Part shown: positions 33,450 through 45,759 of the stretch, one piece after another
Layout: every line of letters begins with the position of its first letter
How positions within the stretch are numbered: position 1 is the first letter of the stretch
Origin: Megalobrama amblycephala
Taxonomy: Eukaryota > Chordata > Actinopteri > Cypriniformes > Xenocyprididae
NCBI RefSeq assembly: GCF_018812025.1
Contig: NC_063054.1
Location: 6,250,582 to 6,314,581, forward strand
Reading direction: 5' to 3'
Length of the DNA: 64,000 bases
Notes under the pieces: generated by a model
Database searches by the model: none
What the model was told of the DNA's origin: nothing
Seen by the model: the letters and a program-made list of their open reading frames with translations, nothing else
Translations under genes and position numbers: made by a program

Positions 33450-34904
33450 CAAATTTCAATATTTTATTCAGAATACAACATGGATGACATATCAAATGTT
33501 TAAACTGAGAAAAATTATCATTTTAAGGGAAAAATAAGTTGATTTTAAATTTCATGGCATCAACACATCTCAAAAAAGTTGGGACAAGGCCATGTTTACC
33601 ACTGTGTGGCATCCCCTCTTCTTTTTGTAACAGTCTGCAAACATCTGGGGACTGAGGAGACAAGTTGCTCAAGTTTAGGAATAGGAATGTTGTTCCATTC
33701 TTGTCTAATACAGGCTTCTAGTTGCTCAACTGTCTTAGGTCTTCTTTGTCGCATCTTCCTCTTCATGATGTGCCAAATGTTTTCTACGGGTGAAAGATCT
33801 GGAGTGCAGGCTGGCCATTTCAGTACCCGGATCCTTCTTCTACGCAGCCATGATGTTGTAATTGATGCAGTATGTGGTCTGGCATTGTCATGTTGGTCTT
33901 CCCTGAAAGAGACAACGTCTGGATGGGAGCATATGTTGTTCTAGAACTTGGATTTACCTTTCAGCATTGATGGTGCCTTTCCAGATGTGTAAGCTGCCCA
34001 TGCCACACGCACTCATGCAACCCCATACCATCAGAGATGCAGGCTTCTGAACTGAGCGCTGATAACAACTTGGGTTGTCCTTGTCCTCTTTAGTCTGGAT
34101 GACATGGCGTCCCAGTTTTCCAAAAAGAACTTCAAATTTTGATTCGTCTGACCACAGAACAGTTTTCCACTTTGCCACAGTCCATTTTAAATGAGCCTTG
34201 GCCCAGAGAAAATGCCTGTGCTTCTGGATCATGTTTAGATATGGCTTCTTTTTTGACCTATAGAGTTTTAGCCGGCAACGGCGAATGGCACGGTGGATTG
34301 TGTTCACCGACAATGTTTTCTGGAAGTATGTTGTGATTTCCATTACAGTAGCATTCCTGTATGTGAATTCCAGCCTTAACCCTTATGCACAGAGATTGTT
34401 CCAGATTCTCTGAATCTTTGGATGATATTATGCACTGTAGATGATGATAACTTCATACTCTTTGCAATTTTTCTCTGAGAAACTCCTTACTGATATTGCT
34501 CCACTATTTTTTGCTGCAGCATTGGGGGAATTGGTGATCCTCTGACCATCTTGAATTCTGAGAGACACTGCCACTCTGAGAGGCTCTTTTTATACCCAAT
34601 CATGTTGCCAATTGACCTAATAAGTTGCAAATTGGTCCTCCAGCTGTTCCTTATATGTACATTTAACTTTTCCGGCCTCTTATTGCTACCTGTCCCAACT
34701 TTTTTGGAATGTGTAGCTCTCATGAAATCCAAAATGAGCCAATATTTGGCATGACATTTCAAAATGTCTCACTTTCAACATTTGATATGTTATCTATATT
34801 CTATTGTGAATAAAATATAAGTTTATGAGATTTGTAATTATTGCATTCCTTTTTTATTCACAATTTGTACAGTGTCCCAACTTTTTTGGAAACGGGTTTG
34901 TAGA
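33450..34904 (-). mobile_element. Tc1-like transposon with long inverted repeats, decayed
   Basis: The arms are inverted copies of each other, each ending in AAAAAAGTTGGGACA/TGTCCCAACTTTTTT words. The right arm carries this word twice (34692 and 34869), the IR/DR arrangement known from Sleeping Beauty-type elements. The left outer terminus appears lost. A minus-strand transposase pseudogene fills the centre. Confidence 0.75.
33596..34550 (-). pseudogene. Tc1-like transposase pseudogene, DD34E
   Basis: Recognisable pieces in order on the minus strand: IAKSMKLSSSTVHNIIQRFR (helix-turn-helix), TVAKWKTVLWSDESKFEVLF (first Asp), SLMVWGCMSACGMGSLH, HDNARPHTA (second Asp), KWPACTPDLSPVENIWHIMK (Glu, 34 residues after the second Asp). 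Broken by an in-frame stop after the N-terminal region, another at 33954 right after NAER, and a one-base frameshift just before HDNARPH. Final stop at 33598-33596. It cannot encode an active enzyme. Confidence 0.8.
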
Positions 34905-35109
34905 AACACTGATCAGCGAACATGAACAGAAGCTCAGCCTTACTTGCTTGATACGCAGGAACAAACTTCATTGGTTCTTCTGGAAGCTCAAATGTGCTGC
35001 GCAACAGGAGAATAAACCTCATTGGTTCTCACACATCAAGCAAGCATGCTTGAGTTTCCGTTTATCACAACTGATGTGTGCATTGATGAATGTGGTAAAT
35101 AAAAGTTTA

Positions 35110-35379
35110 AATTAAACCTGTTCATCATATAAAGCGATCGTGTTTCTTCAGAAAACTTGGACTAAACCGCTCATTTTATGTGGATTAGTTGTACGATCTC
35201 TTTATGAACTTTTTGAAGCATCAAAGTGGTAGTTGTGTATAGACTTCTCTCAGATTTTTAATTAAAATATCTTAATTTGTGTTCGGAAGATCAACGAAAG
35301 CCTTACAGGTTTGGAACGACCATAAGGGTAAAAGAGTAAATGATGACAGAATTTATTTTTTTGGTGAAATAACCCTTTA
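35110..35379. mobile_element. Angel-like TTAA element, right portion
   Basis: TTTTTTGGTGAAATAACCCT then TTAAA at the end. The upstream part shares AAAACTTGGACTAAACCGCTC with the 20.8 and 32.1 kb copies. Confidence 0.5.
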
Positions 35380-36945
35380 AAAAGCGAGATAGTTCTTACG
35401 CCCCTGTACAATAAACATTTAATCCAGAAGGAGTTGAGAGGATACCGTGTTAAATGCGAGAAATATGCACTGAGTGCACCCAATGGGCTCAAACAGCTCC
35501 CCCGGGTGCCTGATGGCTTCTATGACCAGGCCAAAGTTCACACCCCACCTCTGGGTATATGGCTACTCTGTTGAGTAAACTTTATTGAACTCTCTGACCT
35601 GCTGTGGGGTCTGAGGCTGAAGGATAGAAGCCAGTGTTGGCTGCCCTCCACAGGCTGGGAGGTCTGGCCTCTGCAGTGGTGAAGTCTTGCCGTCTGTTGG
35701 CGGTTCTTGTGCCTTGTGGGTAACCCATCCTGTTTGTTTAGCAATATCAAACCGTGGGTTTACAGAAACCCCATGGCAATGCTCAAATATTATTCCACAC
35801 CTTCCCATGGACGAGAGAGTAAAGTGAAACTAGGCTTTATTCAAACCAAGCAGAACAACATAGGTTTGGAATCATACAAAGACAAGGGCGAGGAGTTGTG
35901 GGAGCAATCTTGTGGAAGGGATTCTTTGGACTCTCTCTGCTCCTATAACCCTTGTATTTTTGGCTTTACTGAGGGTCAGACTAAAATGAACCATTATGTG
36001 TCAACATTATTTTAGACAGTGGGAATTTTCCATTGAGGTTGATGGCCAAGTTGTGCTTATCCTGTGCACTAAGCTTGACAGGCATCACATAAAAGCTATG
36101 CATTGATATGAAAACTATTTATGAAAATAAAAAAACTTAATTTTTATTGTATTTTATTTCATATATATTTAACTTAAAAACTTGTTTATCTTATAAAAAA
36201 ATCTGAAATCTGCATCTGCTTTGACATCATCTAGTTTATTTTTAATTTATACACACTGGACCATTTTGAACCATTCAGGCTTTTGGAATGAACTATTTTC
36301 TCAACAAGTTAGTTAGCAGCGCCACCCATTGGTGAAAATACTGGACTTCAGATAGAATTTCAGCCTGTTTTGGATTGGCGTCAGCATTGTTATCAGTAAC
36401 TAGAATTAAACTATTAAATACATTTTTGTTAATTAAAATAAAGCTGAAATAAAATATAAATATTAAATGGAAAAAATCTAAACTGAATGAAAATTAGAAT
36501 GGAAATAAGCACTAAAATTACTCACTGCCCTGGAAATAAATAAAATCTAAAACTGAAAAAAAAAAAAAAAAAACTACAAAAATGACAATAGCACATGACA
36601 AAATGAAAAAAAATTTTTTAAATAAAATTAAAACAAAAAATTATAATAAAAGCTAATACAAAATATTACTAAACTATAATAGTATAGATAATATAAAAAT
36701 AACACTGGGTAGCATTTACTTAAAAGCAAAATGTTTTTTCGGACAATTTTGTTTCGTTTTGTTATTTATTTTCTCACATTTCTGTTACAGAACCAAAGAT
36801 CCATATAGGCAAGTCTGCAGGTCTCTATTAAGAAACAGAAATGAACAACGTGATCAGGAATTCTGTATTGCTTTTATTATAAATATATATTTATATTTAT
36901 ATATTTATTATAAATATATATAAGATGTGTAATTTGCATACTTAC
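35380..36945. other. Unclassified DNA downstream of nid2
   Basis: Contains a plus-strand open frame at 35707-36015 (102 codons, VYRNPMAMLKYYSTPSHGRE) with no family I recognise, then AT-rich sequence with a poly-A run at 36555-36573. An ATAT-rich stretch next to the nid2 stop supplies polyadenylation-like hexamers. Confidence 0.35.
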
Positions 36946-37054
36946 CTATAGACATTGCGATGGAATTACTGTAATCCCATACAAGTGTGACTGCTGAATA
37001 GGGACATAAGCTGTGTTTTTCCTAGTGATTTGATCTATCACCAGTATTCCATCT
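36946..37054 (-). CDS. nid2: nid2 exon 18: terminal coding exon
   Basis: [34 protein letters not shown], stop TAG at 36948-36946. SHLYGIT is the conserved nidogen C-terminus. The protein ends right after the final Cys, a few residues earlier than mammalian nidogens. AATAAA-type signals lie in AT-rich DNA within about 65 bases downstream on the minus strand. Confidence 0.92.
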
Positions 37055-40000
37055 CTGTAAGGACATTCTCATCATGAATATGGAAACACTGATCCAGCCA
37101 AATCCATTGATCTAGTCAAATCCATGACTAGCCCAGCAAGGATAAGCATGCAGTGCAATGTGTCAGAGACTCACCTCTCCCAGTCAGTGTAGTAAAAGTG
37201 GCTGTTATAGATGGCCAGGCTGAACGGATAATCCAAAGCATCCTGGAACACATGTCTCTGAGTCCCATCTGGAGATATGCACTCCAGTTTCTTTGAGCCT
37301 GGGGATTTTTGACTTTAATGTTAATATTGTACTGCATATAACTGTAACAGTCATGTTCTGTTTCAGTTTTATTTTCACTGTTTTGGTTGCCTGAGTTATT
37401 TACACACCTGATTTATGTTTTGTTAATTATCATTTACTGTGTATATAAGCCCTTAGTTTTCACAGTTCCTGTGTTTGTCGCCATCAATGTTTAATGTGTA
37501 GTTGCTTTGTTCATCCTCCGTGTTCATTAGTCTAGTATCCTGTTATTCCTTTGTTTATCTCTTCTTTGGATTTAACTACACAGTGTACTCGTGTCAATTC
37601 CTTATAACTGATAAAGTCAGATACTATATTTTAAGAAGACTCTTACCTGCATCTGCCCAGCACAGCTGATTCGTGGTGAAGTCCAGTGTCAAGGCATTGG
37701 GCAACATGAGACCCACTTGCACCAGTACTTTCCTCTTATGTCCCTCCAGTGATGAGCTCTCTATTTTGGAAGCATCACGGTTCCAGTCCGTCCAATATAA
37801 GGTTCTGAAGAGCACATACAGTAGATTAACATTTTCAAACAAAATCAGTTGTACTATATAAGTGAATATATTGATGTTTATTGCAGTAATACATAATGAG
37901 GATGTCAATGAAGATGCTCAATATCAATGAAAACAAATAACATACACTACCATTCAAAATTTTTGGGTCAGTAAGATTTAGTTTGAAAGAAATTAATACA
38001 TTTAGGATGCATTAAATTGACCAAAAGTAACAGTAAAGAATTTGTTAATGTTACAAAAGATTTATATTTCAAATAAATGCTGTTCCTTTGAACTTGAAGA
38101 ATCATAAAAACAAATGTATCACTGTTTTCACACAAATATTAAGCAGCACAACCGTATTCAACATTGATGATAATAATGTTTCTTGAGCATCAATTAATCA
38201 TATTAGAATGATTTCTGAAGGATGACTAGAATAATGACTGCTAAAAATTCAGCTTTGACATCACAGGAATAGACATGTGCCGATATTTGGTAATACGATA
38301 TATCACGATAATGAATATACACGATATTGTTACTGTGGGCACCTAAAATACTGTGAATAATTATTTATTACGAATTATTCGAATTTTTATATTACATTTT
38401 AAGAATACCTATCAGCCGTATAAAATCCACAACACCGCTGTATGCGGCGTCAAAGAGGCACACACACTATATAAACAAACCCAACGTGCATGAGAAGCAC
38501 ATGGCAGAACGAGTGAAAGGAGACGCTCTGAATGAAAGTGCACGTTCACTCTCTGACAGCAGAGGGCGCTGATGGAACAGCAGAAATGCAGCGGTTACCC
38601 CCGAAACCTGTTAACAAAGCAGCTGCGGTACTACAGTATTTAAAATGGTTCAAACAGCATTTTTTTTTTTTTTTTTGTATTAGCAATGTTGTTCATCACA
38701 ACACCAAATACTTAATACTTAAAGACTTAATAGGCTATTTATTTTCAAGCTTAAACATTTTTACATTTTAATATGGACTACAACATGCCCTATAATGATT
38801 GAAAATGTTTTGATTATGTTATTGTTCAGTAACACTTGATGACCTAAGGCTTCATTAGTTAACATATTAATTCATTATTGCCAAACTGACAATGAAAAAA
38901 TACTTTTATTATAGCCTAGCGATTATTAGCATTTAAAATAGCATTTATTAATCTTAGTTAATGTTAATTTCTAGTTAATGTTTATTAACATTACTTAAGT
39001 CAAAAATTGTAATTATTATTTAATGTACCTAAAACTAACAATGATCAGTTGTATTTTTTAACTAATATTAACAAAAAATAGTACCTTCTGTAACAAATGT
39101 AGCTATTGCTCATTCTTAATCTTAGTTAATGCATTAACTAATGTTAAATAATGAAGACCATATAGTGTTACTTGTTGTTTTTATAATTCTTTTATAATTT
39201 CTTGTTGCTTTATAATTCTTTTGCACTTTAATCTGTTTGAAACGTTTTACTTTATAATTTGTGTACTGCGTTATTGTATTTAAATGTTCAGAGGGTTTTT
39301 TTTGTTATAAGAAAAAGAGTTCTTAAACCTGTTATACTATGACAACACTTTTTTTTTTGCAACTTATTTCAATAGTGATAATACCGCATACCGTGATAAA
39401 AGCGTAAGCAATTATTACAACATGAAAATTTGATACCATCACATGCCTACACAGGAATAAATTAAAGTATGTTAAAATAGAAACAGTTTTTAAAATTGTA
39501 ACAATATTTGACAGTATTGCTGCTTTTACTGCATTTGATCAAATAAATGCAATGAGTACAAGAGAATTAAATAATTTAAAAATAATTTAAAACTCTTATT
39601 GACCCACAACTAGTTCAACCATGAAACTCTAGAGGGCACAGGCTGGTAGGTCCGTTACATGCAATCTCTTAGCAATCCTATCATGCAGAACCTGATTTTG
39701 CTGAGTTCAACATGTTCCTGGGTCAACATTTTTTTTTTTTTGATCCTGGAACAACATTCAATTCAATCAGATTTGAGGGACGAGTTTACAGATTATGTCA
39801 AGTTTAGGCTTAAAATCCTGAATTGGTGGTTCTACATCAGAGTTATTCATCCATCATTTCCCTCTGATTTTTGGGATAACTTATGGGTAGGGTAAGGTTT
39901 ACGGGTAGGAATAGGGTTAAGACTTTTTAGACTGGAATGTTGTTCCAGGATCAACAAAATATGTTGACTCAGGAACGCATCTAACTCAGCAAAATCAGGA

Positions 40001-43000
40001 CGTGCATCACATCATTACAGAATGGCACAAGCTGATTGGCCTCTGCTGATCCTGCAGCCAGTGAGATTGTTTGCTCAACATTTATATAGTCTGGTTCAGT
40101 GTTTACTGTAAGCTGGTCCTGAAGAGCGCTATCAGAGTTTCTCAGAAACCCTCTACCTCCCCCAGCTCCACCTGCCCAGATCTGCAATGGGAATTTACGT
40201 ATGTCTATTTCTGCAGCAGCAAGAGTAAATCTTATATGCACACAGACATGCTGCTGTGAATCTATTAGACGTAGCGAGTCCATACTTACTCTGCAGGAGC
40301 AGATGTAATCAGCCAAGACCAAATACAATAACCTTTCCATATTTAATAACATGCTAAACCTATTCTGTCAATCATGAGGTAGTTGTCATGATTGAAATTT
40401 ACTTAAATCTACATTTATTTGTTTGTTTGTAAAAACAAAGCATAATACTTTCTGCAAGCTTAATGCATTTATTTCTGTTTTATGATGGCTTGACAGAATT
40501 TATTCATGCATAATGGTATTTCTGTTATGACAACTCTCAGAATGTTTGGCATGGTAATGGATATGACAATGTTGATATTTTTGGTCTAAGAGGAATAGTT
40601 TTGACTCCTGCTGCTGTTATTGCAGCTGCAGAACAAGAACGGGACTTGCTACGGCCAATACATACACAACATGCTGCTGTAAGCAAGACAGACATGCTGC
40701 TGTACAGTATAGTATACATGAATTACCCGTAGCATATCTATACAGGTGGAGGGTTTCTGAAAGTGTGCTGCAATGCTACAGCAAATGCTGACCAAGTATT
40801 TGAAGGTTGTGCAGTGAGCTCATTGGCTACTGGTGCAGCAGGAACAGCTGTACCCTATAGAGAAACATGTGATTGCAAGTGATTAAGTTAAAGACCCATC
40901 CATCTGTGCCATCTAGAATTTCTTGACAGAACTTCGTATATAATAATGCATAGAGAGCAAATAAGGATTTTGATCACAACTCACTGACCCACTCTTAGCG
41001 TCCACTATGATGGCTCTGGGATTGACCAAATCAGAATCAATCAGCACTTTTCTGTTCCTACCATCCAGACCAGATGTCTCAATCCTGTCTTTCCCACTGT
41101 CTACCCAGAACAGCTTCCTGTGCACAGTGTCCACTGCAATTCCCTCTGGCTGGACCAAGCCTGGAATTTCACATTGCATGTTTATGGAATCTGCGGCCAG
41201 TTGCATAAACTGCTTAGACTAGTTTTAAAAGTTAATCATTCAGTAAATTACAAAAAAAAAAAAAAAAAGTAGAGTGGTCTAATTTGAATCCGAAAAGTAA
41301 GACTGATTACCCCTTGCTAGTTTTTAAGACTCAGTCTTAAAAGGATTAGTTCACCCAAAAATGAAATTTCTGTCATTTATTAATCACCCTGATGTCGTTC
41401 CACATCCGAAAGACCTTCGTTCCTCATTGGAACACAAATTGAAATCTGAGAGTTTTATTTATCCCTCATAGAAAGCAACACAATTATGACATTCAATGAC
41501 CAGAAAAGTAGTAAAGACGTTGTTAAAATAGTCAACGTGACTACAGTGGTTTAACCTTAAAGGTGCTCTATGTAGGAATGACACCCAGTGTTCAAAATAG
41601 GTACTGCAGTCCAAATTAAAAATATTGTTTGGCCCGCCCCCTCGTTCAAAGACGCAGGTTGCCAGCAACAATAGGTAGCGCAATTGACAATGAAAACTGA
41701 GGAGACTTAAAGGTGCCCTAGATTCAAAAATTGAATTTACCTCAGCATAGTTAAATAACAAGAGTTCAGTACATGGAAAAGACATACAGTGAGTCTCAAA
41801 CTCCATTGTTTCCTCCTTCTTATATAAATCTCATTTGTTTAAAAGACCTCAGAAGAACAGGCGAATCTCAACATAACACCGACTGTTACGTAACAGTCGG
41901 GGTGTACGCCCCAATATTTGCATATGCCAGCCCATGTTCCCAACATTATGAAAGGCATTAGACAAGGGCAGCCAGTATTAACGTCTGGATGTGCACAACC
42001 AAATCATCAGACTAGGTAAGCAAGCAAGGACAACAGCGAAAAATGGCAGATGGAGCGATAATAACTGACATGATCCATGATATCATGATATTTTTAGTGA
42101 TATTTGTAAATTGTCTTTCTAAATGTTTCGTTAGCATGTTGCTAATGTACTGTTAAATGTGGTTAAAGTTACCATCGTTTCTTACTGTATTCATGGAGAC
42201 GAGAGCCGTCGCTATTTTCATTTTTAAACACTTGCAGTCTGTATAATGCATAAACACAACTTCATTCTTTATAAATCTCTCCAACAGTGTAGCATTAGCC
42301 ATTAGCCACGGAGCACAGCCTCAAACTCATTCAGAATCAATGTAAACATCAAAATAAACACTGTACTTATGCGATTAGACATGCTGCATGACGAACACTT
42401 TGTAAAGATCCATTTTGAGGGTTATATTAGCTGTGTGAATTTTTTTATGTTGTTTAAGGCAAGCGCGAGCTCTTGGGGCGTGGAGCACGGGAATTAAAGG
42501 GCCACACACCCTGAATCGGCTCATTTCTAATTATGCCCCAAAATAGGCAGTTAAAAAAATGAATTTAAAAAAATCTATGGGGTATTTTGAGCTGAAACTT
42601 CACAGACACATTCAGGGGACACCTTAGACTTATATTACATCTTTTAAAAAAAAATTCTAGGGCACCTTTAAACACTGTAAGCTGATGAGTTGATTTATCT
42701 GTTTTAATATGCTGTCGTTCATAGAGATATTTAGATGGATTCAGAGGCTTTTTAGGTCAAGTAGAATCTGCGATTCCCAGTTTGTTTGTTGGTTTCCATG
42801 GTTGCAATACACGTTTCCGCCAACTGGCAACCTTTGATGTCAAAATACTATTGGATAAACTGGCAGCACACGGTTTCGCACAAACCAAAACCAAGACAGA
42901 CATTCCGACACGGAACACACATTTTCAAAATAGAATATCTGGCTGTAGCATTGTTTTTCTGAGAAACAAGTAGGTGAACTTAGCATGTTTCCTAAATATC

Positions 43001-45720
43001 TGCAAACATACTGGGGTATTTTTATGCTTTATTAAAGTAAAAATCTTACATAGAGCCCCTTAAATGTTATGAAGTGACAAGAATACTTTTTGTGGAAGCC
43101 TGCACTGTCTATACAACGTAAACAGCAGAAGAGACTGACAGGGGAGAGACGAATTGCTGAATAAAGTCATTATTTTTGTTTTGTTTTTGCGCAAAAAAGT
43201 ATTATTGTCACTTCATAATTTTAAGGTTAAACCACTTTAGTCATGTGGACTATTTTAATGATGTCTTTACTACTTTTCTGGACCTTGAATGTGGTATTTA
43301 TGTTGCTTTTTATGGGGGATAAAAAAAAAACTCTCGGATTTCATCAAAAATGTTTTAATTTGTATTAGGAAGATGAACAAGGGTCTTACGGGTTTGGAAC
43401 GACATGAGGACGAGTACTTAATGACAGAATTTTCATTTTTGGGTGAACTAACCCTTTAACGTAGTGGCTATAGTCTCCTTGATTGATTGATTGATTGATT
43501 GATCACCTTGGCTGACAATAGCCTCTGGCTCAGACCCAAATACTAAGACCACTCTGTTAATGGTATGTCGTCCAAAATCTGTCCAATATAACATGTTCTC
43601 CCGACAGTCATAGTCCATTCCAATCACAACAGAGTCCTGCAATGATATTCAAGCATTATTTTTTTTATGATTGATCAGAACAAGACTGCAATAGGTTTTG
43701 AATTTGGAAACCATCATGTATTGTACTTATGAGGGTCTACCTTTAAAGCCAGTAAAACAGTGGATTTTTCTTGAACTGGGTCTGTTTCATCAAGAGGAAT
43801 GACTCCAATCTGTGAGGCTTGTGCATAAAGGATAGCAGGTCCTGAAGGGGATGAGCTTATGACAGGATACATCAATGCATTGTTCAATGGAGGGGCATCA
43901 CCTGAGATACCTAACAGGTAAAAAGAAGAGACAATTTACAATACAATAATCTAGGGCTGCACGATTTGGGGGGAATGTAATCGGTCCAAAATAACTTTAT
44001 TACTCACAGGGGGGCTTTACATCATCATAGGATCGTGTTCCAATAATTTCCACGCCTTGTTGATCCACACACCAGCAGAAACTGCTGTTGCCGTAACATT
44101 GCACAGGCAGGAAATTCCCGTGAGTGTCACACAGGGGCATGTAGTCCTGAGAGGATGGCTGACCATTATAGTGACTCATAAGTGAAAGCCTCCAGCGCTC
44201 GCACACAGTCTCCACACGGGGAACCAGGGCAGCTGAGTAAGAGAGACAGTACAGAGTGTCAATTTTACTGAATGATGTTTCTTTGGAAAAACACTGAAGA
44301 CATTTTCCTGAAATTTTTAAAATCTCTGACGATTGACCACATCCATATATCTTGCCTCAATGAATGACTATGTGAGCGTTAATTACAGTTAGGCCATCTC
44401 ATGAGGGATAATTATGTCATATTTAGTTGGAATTGCATACCACTCCCACAACACACATGCAAACCATACAACAGTGAGAAACAGGAAGTTTGTCCTTGTG
44501 TTTAAAATGCCTTGGATTTGTCAAAATATTGCAGATATTAGAGCATAATAAATATCTAAATAAAAACAAAAAGCTAGATAAATAAATGACTCTAGTGAGA
44601 TTTACTATATGTAAGTGTAAAATTATAACAATAAAATATTATTATCCATAATAATAATCATAATAAAAATAATAAAGAAAAATAACATATTGTCATCAAA
44701 TGTTTAATTATGGTATATAATATAATTGATAATATTTATCAAAAACTCAAAAGCTTTAATTCAACTCAAAGGCAGGCAAACTGACAGTGCAAACACATCT
44801 AAAGCCCGAAACACAAAAAGGCGACGCAGACGAACTAGTGGCGACGAAAGCAGACTAAGGCTCACGTCGGCAGCGTCTGGGTCCAAAGTTGCCCTGACAC
44901 ACCAAATCGATGCTCGACACTCGACGGCCAAGTAGCACATCTGTTCTGCGCCTGCGTAAGAAGAAATGCCTTTCCATACCAGCAGGTGGCAGTAGCTGAA
45001 CAGCCAATCGGAATGATCAGATGGCCGACTGATCGTCGAGCTCTGACACCGATTCGACATGCCGACGAAGACCAACTTCAGCCGACGGTGCGGAACACAC
45101 TGAGAAAACTTAGTCGGCCGGCGAACAAAAACTGCCCGACGGCCGACCATCGGCTTGGTGTGTTCAGGGCTTCAAGATAACAGAGATTGGACAAAGAGTG
45201 CAGGGAAGAGTGAAGGTTAAATCAGACACAAACAACATGATTAATGACGAACAACTGAAACAACTAAACTAATGATGATGTAACCGTGTAAACAAAGTAG
45301 TGGCGCGAAACTGAACAAAGGACCACAGGAACGCCGTGACAACATTTTCCAGAAATTTTTCAAATCTCTGACGTTTGAACACATCCATATATCTTGCCTC
45401 AATGAATGACTATGTGAGCGTTTATTACAGTTAGGCCGTCCCATGAGAGATAATTATTTAGTTGGAATTGCATACCACTCCCACAACACACATGCAAAAC
45501 ATACAACAGTGAGGAACAGGAAGTTTGTCCTTGTGTTTAAAATGCCTTGGATTTGGCAACATATTGCAGATCTTTTGATTTTTTTTAATAACCTAAATGT
45601 CAATGAACTGAGATATTAGAGCGGAATAAATATCTAAATAAAAACAAAATGCTAGATAAATAATTGACTCTATTGAGATTTACTATATGTATGTGTAAAA
45701 TAATAATACAAAATATAACC

Positions 45721-45759
<39 letters not shown>

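Larger units (their letters stand above)
37943..39615. repeat. Dispersed cyprinid-type repeat (family D) in nid2 intron 15, split by a hAT-like element
   Basis: Starts TACACTACCATTCAAAATTT and contains GATGCATTAAATTGACCAAA, AGAATGATTTCTGAAGGAT and AAAATTCAGCTTTGACATCA. A second copy at 46065-46569 lacks the hAT-like insertion. Confidence 0.7.
41337..43459. mobile_element. Angel-like TTAA element (outer shell of a three-deep nest), nid2 intron 14
   Basis: Left TTAAAAGGATTAGTTCACCC, right GGGTGAACTAACCCTTTAA. The body matches the 1.1 and 4.4 kb copies but is interrupted at CCTTAA/ATGTTATGAAG by the middle element. Confidence 0.75.

Noticed and set aside
33579..33944. 121-codon plus-strand open frame
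   Set aside because: It is the antisense of the Tc1-like transposase pseudogene.
35707..36015. 102-codon plus-strand open frame as a small gene downstream of nid2
   Set aside because: No family resemblance, no clear promoter or splice partner; kept only as unclassified DNA.
1..36900. Exons of neighbours expected from mammalian synteny (for example rtraf or gng2)
   Set aside because: I looked for them in the left part and could not recognise any; absence here is weak evidence because small exons are easy to miss by eye.
41881..41912. Inverted repeat ACCGACTGTTACGTAACAGTCGGGGTG as a terminator or regulatory RNA hairpin
   Set aside because: It lies inside a TTAA element and is a simple palindrome; bacterial-type terminators are not expected in this genome.
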